NCBI GenBank assembly: GCA_900116485.1
Contig: FPAX01000004.1
Location: forward strand, 1 to 64,000
DNA: 64,000 bases
Direction: 5' to 3'
Source: Selenomonas sp. GACV-9
GTDB lineage: Bacteria > Bacillota > Negativicutes > Selenomonadales > Selenomonadaceae
How positions within the stretch are numbered: the first letter of the stretch is position 1; every line of letters starts with the position of its first letter. The notes beneath the pieces were generated by a model. The model did not search any database and was not told where the DNA came from. It saw only the letters and a program-made list of their open reading frames with translations. The translations under genes and the position numbers were made by a program. Shown here piece after piece: positions 16,069-24,194 of this stretch.

Positions 16069-17640
16069 GTGAAGGAATTGAATCAGCAAGAGACAATTGC
16101 ATATTTGATTCAACGGCTTTTGGCACGGGTATTTGCCATTGTCGTTGGTGTAGTAGTTATCGTAGGGATTAGTTTGTACCTGTTTACAAGTTATGTTGCG
16201 GTGGTGAATGATGCCGGTGTCGTGCGCGGCGGTTCCCAGCGCATTGTCAAGCAGGTGCTGGCCGGCGCTGATGCCAGCCAGACGACACAGAAGATCGAGG
16301 GGTTGCTCAAGGATCTGGGCAGCCGGGTGCATCTGGGCAGCTTCCCTGGCAAGCGCGATGCGGCGGAAACCTATTGGCAAAACGAGGTGAAGCCGGCGAT
16401 TGCCGAGTATGAGCAGACGAAGAACCCGGCCCATCTGCTCGAGGTCAGTGAAACGTATTTTGGCAAAACCAATGAGATGGTCGAGGCTGCACAGACCTTG
16501 GTCGACGTGATGGCGGTACTGCTGTATGTACTGCTTGCGGGCTTCATTGCTGCGGTAGGTCTGGTACTGCGCCGTGTCTATTATACGTTCCAGGAGCGCG
16601 TCGTGAATCCGCTGGCGGCGCTGGAAGACAGTGTCAATAAGCTGGCCAATGGCCATATGACACAGAAATTCAGCTATCCGCGCCAGGATGAGATCGGTGC
16701 TCTGTATGAGCTTTTGAACAAGATGCGCACGGCCATCCTCGGCTATGTGCAGGACATCGAGAAGAACCTCAATACGATGGCCGCTGGTGATCTCGTGACG
16801 ACCACCGATATGAAGTATATTGGTGACTATGAGCCGATCCAGCGCAATATCAACCATATCCGCCAGACACTTTGTGCGGAAATGGAAAGCATGGGCGATA
16901 TGGCTGAGCAGGTAGCGGTAAGCTCTGGTGAAGTATCGAAGGTTTCCCAGAGCTTGGCTGAGGGCGCAATGTCGCAGAATGAAAGCGTGCAGAATCTGCA
17001 GGACAAGATTCATGCAACGATGGCGGAAAACGCCAAGGTGGAATCTTTTGTTGAGCAGGCGCGTGAGTCAAGCCGGCTGACAAATGAGAGCATAGAGATG
17101 AGCCGTAAGCAGATGGATAACGTAGTGGCTGCGATGCATGACATCAGCGCCGCTTCGGAGGAAATCCGCTCGATCCTGGGCACGCTTGACGAAATCACCG
17201 GACAGACGGCACTGCTGTCGCTCAATGCTTCGATTGAGGCCGCTCGTGCTGGCGAGGCTGGCCGTGGCTTCGCTGTGGTCGCAGAGGAGGTACGCAAGCT
17301 GGCTGAGCAGTCGGCGCTCAGCACGCAGAATATCCAGGATCTTATCAACAAGGCTTTGGCCGCTATCGACAGCGGTACGAAAGTCGTAGGTACAGCGGCC
17401 GATTCGCTGTCGGGAATCACCGAAAATACTGAGGCTGTCGATAAGGTCATCGAGCAGCTGCGTCAGCAGAGCTTAGAACAGCAGAATATGATGGAGCAGG
17501 TGAACAACCTCTCCCGCGATATCCTCGGCGTTGTCACGGACAACTCGGCGGTTTCTGAGGAGTGTGCGGCATCGAGCAATGAATTGTCGACCTTCTCGGA
17601 TTCGCTCAAGGACAGTGTTGGCAAATTCCGCACAAAATAA
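16069..17640 (+). CDS. Methyl-accepting chemotaxis protein
   Basis: 523 residues. One N-terminal membrane segment (about 19-42), an extracytoplasmic sensor of roughly 100 residues, a second membrane segment (about 147-170), a HAMP linker, and a signalling domain with the conserved hairpin tip ITGQTALLSLNASIEAARAG and GRGFAVVAEEVRKLAEQSA. It signals to CheA/CheW. GTG 16069 lies only one base after GGGAG, so TTG 16078 is a plausible alternative start. The short sensor domain is not of a type I recognise. It sits downstream of formate dehydrogenase and shares a promoter box with fdhD. Confidence 0.92.
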   Translation: MKELNQQETIAYLIQRLLARVFAIVVGVVVIVGISLYLFTSYVAVVNDAGVVRGGSQRIVKQVLAGADASQTTQKIEGLLKDLGSRVHLGSFPGKRDAAETYWQNEVKPAIAEYEQTKNPAHLLEVSETYFGKTNEMVEAAQTLVDVMAVLLYVLLAGFIAAVGLVLRRVYYTFQERVVNPLAALEDSVNKLANGHMTQKFSYPRQDEIGALYELLNKMRTAILGYVQDIEKNLNTMAAGDLVTTTDMKYIGDYEPIQRNINHIRQTLCAEMESMGDMAEQVAVSSGEVSKVSQSLAEGAMSQNESVQNLQDKIHATMAENAKVESFVEQARESSRLTNESIEMSRKQMDNVVAAMHDISAASEEIRSILGTLDEITGQTALLSLNASIEAARAGEAGRGFAVVAEEVRKLAEQSALSTQNIQDLINKALAAIDSGTKVVGTAADSLSGITENTEAVDKVIEQLRQQSLEQQNMMEQVNNLSRDILGVVTDNSAVSEECAASSNELSTFSDSLKDSVGKFRTK

Positions 17641-17666
17641 GCGATTTATGTAGAAATATGTAAAAA

Positions 17667-17697
17667 AATCCCCTGCGAAAGCAGGGGATTTCGTTTT
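17667..17697 (+). terminator. Rho-independent terminator
   Basis: AATCCCCTGC-GAAA-GCAGGGGATT followed by TCGTTTT, ending the chemoreceptor gene. Confidence 0.85.
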
Positions 17698-17814
17698 GAT
17701 AGCGAATATTATAAGTTACCAATAGAAGTACCATGAAGTGATTCAAATCGTTGATTTTTCCAAGAACTGCTCAAGGAAGACAGTCAAAGTATTACGAAGA
17801 AAGGAGGAAGAACG

Positions 17815-18414
17815 ATGATTTGCAGAAAATGTGGCAAGGTATTGGATGAGGGCGTAAGATTATGTCCCTTCTGTGCAGAACCGGCTGATGATAAGGAAGA
17901 ACAGCCGGCAAGCGAAAAAGTGAAGCTCAAAGAGCTGGCAGCGGTGCCTGCGGATAAGGCACGTCTGCTTCAGGAGCTGAAGCGGCTGCGTGAGTATTTC
18001 CTGCAGAACCGCGGCAAGTATGGTGTCATGGAAGATCTCTGGCTCATGCAGATGAAATGGCAGGCGCCATCACTTATGCATTGGATGCTGGGCGGCTGCC
18101 TGGCTACCGTGGTGGTGTATATGATGCTCTATGGTGCAGGTCTTATGCCGCAGGTCGGCTGGTCGTTGTTCTTCATCCTCTGGGGAATCATTACCTGTGG
18201 CGGCTATATCCGTTCCGGGCGTGACTACGAGGCGCGCCGGCTGAAGTTCCGCCAGGATTTGCAGGTGGTGGAAAATGATGTACGCCAGTATTATAACAAG
18301 GCTGACTCCTGCTTCCTGCCGCTTGATTACTCTGATCCGCGGGTAATCGGCGAATTGATTGACGGCATCAAGGCCGGATCCATCCAATCGTTTCAAGATT
18401 ATCGGATAAGCTGA
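17815..18414 (+). CDS. Zinc-ribbon membrane protein of unknown function
   Basis: 199 residues; AAAGGAGG upstream. An N-terminal zinc ribbon (CRKCGKVLDEGVRLCPFC, residues 3-20) is followed by a charged linker, two adjacent membrane segments (about 84-105 and 108-125) and a basic, helical C-terminus. The layout resembles zinc-ribbon anchor proteins whose roles are undefined. It is transcribed alone between two terminators. No enzymatic motif is visible. Confidence 0.75.
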   Translation: MICRKCGKVLDEGVRLCPFCAEPADDKEEQPASEKVKLKELAAVPADKARLLQELKRLREYFLQNRGKYGVMEDLWLMQMKWQAPSLMHWMLGGCLATVVVYMMLYGAGLMPQVGWSLFFILWGIITCGGYIRSGRDYEARRLKFRQDLQVVENDVRQYYNKADSCFLPLDYSDPRVIGELIDGIKAGSIQSFQDYRIS

Positions 18415-18462
18415 AAAAGCTGTAGATGAAATGCGTGGGCATTTTATCTACAGCTTTTTTTT
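18414..18462 (+). terminator. Rho-independent terminator
   Basis: A 19-bp, nearly perfect stem (AAAGCTGTAGATGAAATGC with GCATTTTATCTACAGCTTT) with a four-base loop and eight T. It overlaps the stop of the zinc-ribbon gene. Confidence 0.9.
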
Positions 18463-18508
18463 GCCTGATTTTACTAGGGGATATGTTGTTTGGGGAAGAT
18501 ATGCACAC

Positions 18509-18678
18509 TTTCACATATTATATATTTTTATCACATAAGTGAAAATACGAGCGGAAAAATAAGGAAAAACGATGTTTTTTACGAGAAAATGATAAAAAAC
18601 TATTGAAGTATACGAGGAAATAAACTAATATCATACCTGTAAACAGCTTGTAAAGTTGATAACAAATCACAAATGTGA
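18509..18678 (+). promoter_or_regulatory. Sorbitol operon promoter and probable SorC operators
   Basis: The promoter is TTGAAG (18603-18608), 17 bases, TAATAT (18626-18631). Two similar palindromes flank it: TCACATAAGTGA at 18531-18542, inside a wider TTTCAC...GTGAAA repeat from 18509 to 18544, and TCACAAATGTGA at 18667-18678. They would lie near -100 and +34. The operon encodes its own SorC-family regulator, the likely ligand. The remainder of this 320-bp gap shows no gene. Confidence 0.55.
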
Positions 18679-18734
18679 AGGTTATCGATAGATAGCGCGC
18701 GTTATGATTTTGCTGTGGAAAGGAGAATTTGACT

Positions 18735-19145
18735 ATGGGCTGGATGATTTTACTAGCGGCAGGAATGTGGGTGTTACAGTTGCTGCTGGGACTATGGCAG
18801 TTTGGTCGTTTCAACAAACATTTGAAGGAGCTGAGGTGTTATGGCCGGGTAGCCTGTGGCAAGGCCAAGGGTGGCTTTCGGGCCGGAGCGGTGGCGCTTA
18901 TCTGCATCAATGAACAGGCAGAAATCGTGCATGCTGAAACGATGGCTGGCCGCACAGTGTTTGCTGGTTTCAAGGAATTGCCAGCCCTGAGAGGTAAAGT
19001 TCTTCCTGCAATAACTGAAGAGGATTGTGAGGGGTTAGGAAAGCAGGTGACAGCGGCGGTGCTGAACGCCCGTCAGGATTACGAGAATTATCAAGAGTTG
19101 CAGCAGGAGCAGCATGCAGAAGAAACGGCAGCTCTGGCTGAATGA
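18735..19145 (+). CDS. gutM: Glucitol operon activator GutM
   Basis: 136 residues from the ATG at 18735, nine bases after AGGAG. A single N-terminal hydrophobic segment (WMILLAAGMWVLQLLLGLWQ) is followed by YGRVACGKAKGGFRAGAVAL and the TMAGRTVFAGF segment, typical of GutM. GutM proteins are encoded in glucitol/sorbitol operons and positively affect their expression; the mechanism is poorly known. It is the first gene of the operon. Confidence 0.88.
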   Translation: MGWMILLAAGMWVLQLLLGLWQFGRFNKHLKELRCYGRVACGKAKGGFRAGAVALICINEQAEIVHAETMAGRTVFAGFKELPALRGKVLPAITEEDCEGLGKQVTAAVLNARQDYENYQELQQEQHAEETAALAE

Positions 19146-19189
19146 CCGCAGCTTTCAATACAGAGAATGAAGAGGAAAGAAGGTAAAAA

Positions 19190-19744
19190 ATGGACACATT
19201 GATTTTTTTCGCACAAGGCTTTATCGGTATGTTCAATAAAGGTGGAGAGGTGCTCACCGGTTGGGTGACTGGAATTATCCCGACGCTTATCTGCTTATTG
19301 GTGGCGATGAACTCCATCGTTCTGTTGGTAGGGAATGAGCGCATTGAAAAGTTTGCCCATCTCTGTGCCGGCAATATTTTTAGCCGTTATATCTTACTCC
19401 CAGTCGTGGGAACGTTCTTCTTCTGCAACCCGATGACTTTGTCACTGGGGAAATTCATGCCGGAGTATTACAAGCCTTCTTATTATGCAGCTGGTTCAGC
19501 TTCCTGTCATACGCTGAACGGTTTGTTTCCTCATGTAAATCCCGGCGAGCTTTTCGTGTTCCTGGGGATTGCCAATGGTGTATCGGCGCTGGGATTGCCG
19601 ACGGTAGATTTGGCTCTGCGTTACTTTCTTATCGGTATCGTGATTAACTTTCTGCGCGGCTGGGTAACCGACTTTACTACGGCGTATGTACAGAAACAGC
19701 AGGGGGTAAAACTTTCGAAGCAGGTTGTCGCAATCAAGTCTTGA
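19190..19744 (+). CDS. srlA: PTS glucitol/sorbitol permease, IIC component
   Basis: 184 residues, normal for the IIC2 (SrlA) subunit. It contains several membrane segments and the family stretches [40 protein letters not shown] and [18 protein letters not shown]. With the next gene it forms the membrane channel that takes up sorbitol. GAGGAAAGAAGG precedes the start. Confidence 0.95.
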   Translation: MDTLIFFAQGFIGMFNKGGEVLTGWVTGIIPTLICLLVAMNSIVLLVGNERIEKFAHLCAGNIFSRYILLPVVGTFFFCNPMTLSLGKFMPEYYKPSYYAAGSASCHTLNGLFPHVNPGELFVFLGIANGVSALGLPTVDLALRYFLIGIVINFLRGWVTDFTTAYVQKQQGVKLSKQVVAIKS

Positions 19745-19764
19745 TGATATAGGGGGAAAATGAA

Positions 19765-20754
19765 ATGGCAGAATATAAAACCGTAGTTGTTTCGGCTGGT
19801 TCCGGCGGCTTTGGCGGTCCGCTTACCCTTGTGCCGACAGAAACGAAAAATAAGATTGTCAACATTACTGGTGGCGTGATTTCGCCTGTATCCATCCGTT
19901 TGGGGGAAATGACGGGCTGTGAAGTTGTGGATGGCTTTAAAACGCGGGTACCTGAAGAAGAAACGCTGGCTGTGGTTATTGATTGTGGTGGCACGCTGCG
20001 TTGTGGAATCTATCCGCAGAAGCGTATTTTCACCATCAATTTGAATCCTACCGGACCGTCCGGCCCTTTGGCACAGCATATCAAACCGGATATTTACGTA
20101 TCGGCAGTCAAGGTGGACAATATCGCATTCGGCGATGGTGAAGCTGCACCGGCATCCCTTGCAGAACCGATGAAGAAACCCAAGTATGATACCAGCAAAA
20201 AGATATCCCAGCAACAGGCAGAAGGCAGTTTGATGGCCAAAATCGGTCAGTTTATGGGCGGTATCGTATCCATATTCTATCAGGCTGGCCGTGATTCCAT
20301 TAATACGATGATCAAGACCATTCTGCCGTTCATGGCTTTTGTATCCATGCTGATCGGTGTTATCCTGACCACGGGCATCGGCGATGTGATTGCCAATCTT
20401 TTGGCCCCATTGGCCAGTTCGCCAGTAGGCTTGGTTATCCTGTCGCTTATCTGTTCGTTCCCATTCCTCTCGCCATTCCTTGGTCCGGGCGCTGTTATTG
20501 CTCAGGTTATCGGCGTGCTCATCGGTGTGGAAATCGGCAACGGTCAAATTCCGCCGGCATTGGCATTACCTGCTCTTTTTGCCATTAACGCCCAGTGCGC
20601 CTGCGACTTCATTCCTGTAGGTTTGGGGCTGGCTGAAGCAGAGGCGGAAACGGTAGAGGTTGGCGTACCTTCCGTACTGTATTCGCGTTTCATCACGGGG
20701 CCGATTGCCGTAATCCTGGCCTGGATGGCTAGTTTTGGTCTGTATGAAGGTTAA
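19765..20754 (+). CDS. srlE: PTS glucitol/sorbitol IIBC component
   Basis: 329 residues, close to E. coli SrlE (319). The IIB part (about 1-120) has [14 protein letters not shown] and [15 protein letters not shown]; Cys74 is the probable phosphorylated cysteine. A linker rich in lysine and glutamine leads to the membrane part (about 170-329). It accepts phosphate from SrlB and phosphorylates incoming sorbitol to sorbitol-6-phosphate. It starts 20 bases after srlA. Confidence 0.95.
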   Translation: MAEYKTVVVSAGSGGFGGPLTLVPTETKNKIVNITGGVISPVSIRLGEMTGCEVVDGFKTRVPEEETLAVVIDCGGTLRCGIYPQKRIFTINLNPTGPSGPLAQHIKPDIYVSAVKVDNIAFGDGEAAPASLAEPMKKPKYDTSKKISQQQAEGSLMAKIGQFMGGIVSIFYQAGRDSINTMIKTILPFMAFVSMLIGVILTTGIGDVIANLLAPLASSPVGLVILSLICSFPFLSPFLGPGAVIAQVIGVLIGVEIGNGQIPPALALPALFAINAQCACDFIPVGLGLAEAEAETVEVGVPSVLYSRFITGPIAVILAWMASFGLYEG

Positions 20755-20809
20755 TAGGATTTGTTATCAAAGACTTATTTAAAGTAAGAAAAATTCAGGG
20801 GGTCTTACA

Positions 20810-21178
20810 ATGAAGAAGTATTATAGCACTACGGTGCAGGAACTAGGCGTAAATGTTCATTCCTTTAAAGATGCCAAAATGCTGATTATGTTCAATGAGA
20901 ACGCACCAGAGGAACTGCGTGAATATTGCATTCTCCATCGAGGCAATAAACTGGAGGACAAGGTACAGCCCGGCGATATATTCAAGCTGGGCAGTGCTGA
21001 GTACAAGATCGTCTACGCCGGCAGCGAAGTGCAGAAGAATCTTCGCGATTTGGGCCATATCACCCTGCGCTTCAATGCCAATGAAGAAGGGGAAGGCCTG
21101 GAAGGCAGTCTCTATCTGGAGGATAAACCCATCGTAGATGTGGTGCCTGGCGATGAAATTTCTATTGTAAGACCGTAA
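20810..21178 (+). CDS. srlB: PTS glucitol/sorbitol IIA component
   Basis: 122 residues, as usual for SrlB. His43 in EYCILHRGN is the likely phosphorylated histidine. It is a cytoplasmic carrier of phosphate between HPr and the IIB domain of SrlE. GGGGG lies upstream of the start. The KYYSTTVQELG beginning and the VDVVPGDEISI end are typical of the family. Confidence 0.95.
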   Translation: MKKYYSTTVQELGVNVHSFKDAKMLIMFNENAPEELREYCILHRGNKLEDKVQPGDIFKLGSAEYKIVYAGSEVQKNLRDLGHITLRFNANEEGEGLEGSLYLEDKPIVDVVPGDEISIVRP

Positions 21179-21205
21179 AGGATTGTAATTTAGGAGATGT
21201 TTCGT

Positions 21206-22024
21206 ATGGCTTCATGGCTTAATTTAGAAGGTAAAACAGCAGTAGTGACGGGAGGTGCTTCCGGTATTGGCAAGGCGGTGGCACAAGCCTTCCTGGATAA
21301 TGGTGCCAATGTAGTGGTCTGTGATATGAATCCGCAGGCGCCGGAATTTGATCTCCATGCGGGCAGCGGTGAAATGCTCTATGTGGTCACTAACGTCACC
21401 AATCCGGAAAATATTTCGGATATGATTCAGCAGGCTAAGAAAAAATTCGGCAAACTGGATGTGCTGGTCAATAATGCTGGCATCAACATTCCCTGCCTGC
21501 TGGTTGATCCTAAGGACCCTCATGGCAAACATGAGCTCAATGACAATGTCTATGATAAGGTCACCGGGGTCAATATCAAGGGCGTATACTTGATGGCGCA
21601 GGCTTTGGGACACGAGTTCGTGGACAACGGTAAGGGGGTGATTATCAACATGTCCTCCGAAAGCGGTCTGGAAGGTTCTGAGGGGCAGAGCATTTATGCT
21701 GCCACCAAGAATGCTGTGAATTCCTTCACGCGTTCCTGGGCCAAGGAACTGGGTAAGTACAATGTCCGCGTAGTGGGGATTGCTCCCGGCATTATGGAAG
21801 CAACGGGCCTGCGGACGCTCTCTTATGAAGAGGCATTGGCTTACACGCGTGGCATTACGGTAGATGATTTGCGCAAGGGCTACAAGAGCACCAAGACCAC
21901 ACCGCTGGGACGCAGCGGCAAGCTTACGGAAGTAGCCGATACGGTGATGTTCTTGGCTAGCGATCGGGCTAATTACATCCATGGTGTAACATATAACGTC
22001 GCTGGTGGTAAGACTCGCGGCTGA
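21206..22024 (+). CDS. srlD: Sorbitol-6-phosphate 2-dehydrogenase (SDR family)
   Basis: 272 residues from the ATG at 21206, nine bases after AGGAG. Rossmann motif TGGASGIGKAVA near residue 15, the NNAG motif (VLVNNAGINIP), catalytic Ser (NMSSESG) and YAATK mark a classical short-chain dehydrogenase. In this operon it should oxidise sorbitol-6-phosphate to fructose-6-phosphate with NAD+, which then enters glycolysis. Specificity is inferred from context and family resemblance. Confidence 0.9.
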   Translation: MASWLNLEGKTAVVTGGASGIGKAVAQAFLDNGANVVVCDMNPQAPEFDLHAGSGEMLYVVTNVTNPENISDMIQQAKKKFGKLDVLVNNAGINIPCLLVDPKDPHGKHELNDNVYDKVTGVNIKGVYLMAQALGHEFVDNGKGVIINMSSESGLEGSEGQSIYAATKNAVNSFTRSWAKELGKYNVRVVGIAPGIMEATGLRTLSYEEALAYTRGITVDDLRKGYKSTKTTPLGRSGKLTEVADTVMFLASDRANYIHGVTYNVAGGKTRG

Positions 22025-22103
22025 TAGATCCATAATTCGTGAAACTGGCACATTACCCTCTGTGTGCCAGTTTTCCGCGCATAAAAGCAGGGAGGTCATT
22101 TCA

Positions 22104-23042
22104 ATGCAGCCAGTAGAAAGACGTATTCTGGTCAAAGTGGCCAATATGTATTATGTAGAGAACTTGAAACAAAGTGAGATAGCCCAACGCATGGGAATTG
22201 ATCGTACTACAGTCAGTAAATATCTAAAAAAAGCCTTGAAAGATAAAATTGTCAAGATAACAGTGGAAAGCGATTCCTTTGATGAGCTGGAAGCGGATTT
22301 GGAGCGCCGTTTTGGCTTGAAAGAGGCCTGTGTGGTGCCCAAGAGCTACGATATGCAGTTTATCAAGGAACAGATGGCCCGGGCAGGGCTGCGGCTGATT
22401 CGCCGCATTTTGAGTGACGGTAAGGTAGTGGGTATGGCTTGGGGAACAAGCATCAGTGAGCTGGCTAAGTATGCAGAACAGGAAAAAAACTCGCCGCTTG
22501 ATATTGATTTCGTTCCCCTTGATGGAGGACCGGAAGCTATTGACAGCGAGTTTCATGTGAATACGATCTGTTATCAGATGGCTCGGGCTTTCAGTGGACG
22601 CAGTCATTATATCTATGCGCCAGCTATTGCCAAGACTGCGGCTATCCGTCAGGCTATTGTACAAGATGTGAACTATGAAAAGATTTCTTCCTATTGGGAC
22701 AGGTTGGACATCGGTATCGTAGGCATTGGCGCTCCAGTAAAATCATCCAACCTGGTCTGGGCTGGCAGTTTTGGCCGGGAGGCCATCGAGTCGCTGGCCA
22801 AGACAGGAGCAGTAGGAGAAATATGTTCGGTGTTTTATGATATCAATGGTCGTGAGGTGACAACGCCTTTTTCTGACAGGATCATTGCGGTAGGACTGGA
22901 AAAACTGCGTCAGCTGGAGTACAGCATCGGCTTGGCCGCTTCCCGGGAGAAAGTGCCAGCGATTATGGGCGCTTTGCGCGGCCATCTTATCAACGTATTG
23001 GTCACTGATGAGGAAACGGCTAAAATTCTTTTAAACGAGTGA
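22104..23042 (+). CDS. SorC/DeoR-type sugar-binding transcriptional regulator
   Basis: 312 residues from the ATG at 22104, after GGGAGG. An N-terminal helix-turn-helix (KQSEIAQRMGIDRTTVSKYLKKAL, about 20-45) precedes the SorC sugar-binding domain (GMAWGTSISELA near 112, VPLDGGPEAID near 135, GIGAPVKSSNLVWAG near 213). It probably binds a phosphorylated hexitol and controls the sorbitol operon from the palindromes near 18.53 and 18.67 kb. Its end overlaps the convergent thiD by 12 bases. Confidence 0.92.
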   Translation: MQPVERRILVKVANMYYVENLKQSEIAQRMGIDRTTVSKYLKKALKDKIVKITVESDSFDELEADLERRFGLKEACVVPKSYDMQFIKEQMARAGLRLIRRILSDGKVVGMAWGTSISELAKYAEQEKNSPLDIDFVPLDGGPEAIDSEFHVNTICYQMARAFSGRSHYIYAPAIAKTAAIRQAIVQDVNYEKISSYWDRLDIGIVGIGAPVKSSNLVWAGSFGREAIESLAKTGAVGEICSVFYDINGREVTTPFSDRIIAVGLEKLRQLEYSIGLAASREKVPAIMGALRGHLINVLVTDEETAKILLNE

Positions 23043-23951
23043 GGTCAGATTCCAGCCATGATGCAAAGGGCCGGCGCCATGGCCGAGATTGAGGCCGGCC
23101 GTTAGGGCTCCCGTTAGATAGTCCTTGGCTGCCTGTACGGCTTGGGGCAGGCTGTATCCCTTGGCTAAGTGCGCTGCGATGGCCGCAGACAGGGTGCAGC
23201 CAGTGCCATGCGTGTTGGGATTGTCCACGCGCCGGCCGGGCAGCCATAAGGGGCCGTCAGCTGTATAGAGCAGGTCGTCGGCATCGGTTGGGCGATGACC
23301 GCCTTTGCATAGTACGTTGCAACCATAAGCCGCCTGGAGTTTCCGGGCGGCTGTTTCCATATCTGCCTTGTTCGTGATCGAAAGTCCAGTCAGCGCTTCG
23401 GTTTCCTTAAGGTTCGGGGTTATCAGCGTCGCTAGAGGGAATAATTGTTCCTTTAAGGCGGTAATCGCATCTGCGGACAATAGACGGGCGCCGCTGGTGG
23501 CAACCATCACTGGGTCCACCACGATGTTTTTGGCTTGGCGCTGGCGGAGTCGGCCGGCAATCACAGCGATAAGGGGGGCGGAAAAGACCATGCCGGTTTT
23601 CACGGCGTCGGGGAAGATATCGCCAAAGATGCTGTCCAGCTGCGCGGACAGAAAATCTGGAGTAGAGGGGGATACACCAGCTACGCCGGTGGTGTTTTGG
23701 GCCGTCAGGGCGGTGATGGCGCTCATGCCGTAGACGCCGCAGGCCAGCATGGTTTTCAGATCAGCCTGGATACCAGCGCCGCCGCTGGCATCGCTGCCGG
23801 CAATGGTCAAGGCAGTTTTGGTGAGGAGAGCGGAAAGACGCTGGCGGAGCCGGGTGGCTGCTGCTCGTATATCCGGGGCGGCAAAGATGGCGGAGATGAC
23901 CGCAGCGCCGGTCAGTGATGGCATAGAGGGGCAGGGCCTTACGTAACGCAC
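23031..23951 (-). CDS. thiD: Hydroxymethylpyrimidine/phosphomethylpyrimidine kinase ThiD (with ThiE remnant at N-terminus)
   Basis: ThiD proper begins at about residue 45 of this frame (KTALTIAGSDASGGAGIQAD) and includes DPVMVATSG and the C-terminal GTGCTLSAAIAAHLAKG. It phosphorylates HMP and HMP-P for thiamine synthesis. The first roughly 40 codons instead encode TGAAVISAIFAAPDIRAA, the C-terminal end of ThiE. The open frame begins at GTG 23951 without a ribosome binding site, and no clear start lies between the ThiE tail and ThiD. The gene probably derives from a ThiE-ThiD fusion. How ThiD is now translated is uncertain. Confidence 0.85.
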   Translation of the reverse strand: MRYVRPCPSMPSLTGAAVISAIFAAPDIRAAATRLRQRLSALLTKTALTIAGSDASGGAGIQADLKTMLACGVYGMSAITALTAQNTTGVAGVSPSTPDFLSAQLDSIFGDIFPDAVKTGMVFSAPLIAVIAGRLRQRQAKNIVVDPVMVATSGARLLSADAITALKEQLFPLATLITPNLKETEALTGLSITNKADMETAARKLQAAYGCNVLCKGGHRPTDADDLLYTADGPLWLPGRRVDNPNTHGTGCTLSAAIAAHLAKGYSLPQAVQAAKDYLTGALTAGLNLGHGAGPLHHGWNLTSLV

Positions 23952-23991
23952 AGGCTTTGGTGATGTTGTTCTGGCAGAGACTTAGTGACAT
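23818..23991 (-). pseudogene. thiE: thiE remnant with internal deletion
   Basis: The ATG at 23991, with an AAAGGAGG ribosome binding site, opens a frame (MSLSLCQNNITKAC...) that reaches ALPLYAITD, the normal N-terminal strand of thiamine-phosphate synthase. The next bases encode the last strand of ThiE (GAAVISAIFAAPDI) in another frame. The middle of the enzyme, about 150 residues including all catalytic residues, is absent. Ribosomes starting here read out of frame to a stop at 23761. Confidence 0.75.
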
Positions 23992-24011
23992 CGATATTCC
24001 TCCTTTGGGGC

Positions 24012-24150
24012 AACAAAAACAGGGACTATCCATTTCGGATAGTCCCTGTGAATCTTTTTGCATACTTTCCTACGTTGGCATTATCCAACTCAGGTGCGGT
24101 CGAAGTGCATAACTTCCTCTCAGCCTGTCTGCAGGCTCCCGTGTATCGTT
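24012..24150 (-). promoter_or_regulatory. TPP riboswitch with terminator
   Basis: On the minus strand the leader contains ACGGGAGCC, GGCTGAGAGGAAG, ACCGCACCTGAGTTGGAT, AATGCCAACGTAGGAAAG: the canonical TPP (THI-box) aptamer (24061-24145). It is followed by a 13-bp hairpin (24019-24049, ACAGGGACTATCC on the minus strand) and a T run. Bound thiamine pyrophosphate should stop transcription before thiE/thiD. Confidence 0.95.
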
Positions 24151-24158
24151 TTGCCTCT

Positions 24159-24187
24159 ACTTTACGCCGCGCGGGGATTTTTGTCAA
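24159..24187 (-). promoter_or_regulatory. Promoter of the TPP riboswitch transcript
   Basis: On the minus strand, consensus TTGACA (24187-24182), 17 bases, then TAAAGT (24164-24159). Transcription would begin just before the aptamer. Confidence 0.7.
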
Positions 24188-24194
24188 GGCAGGC

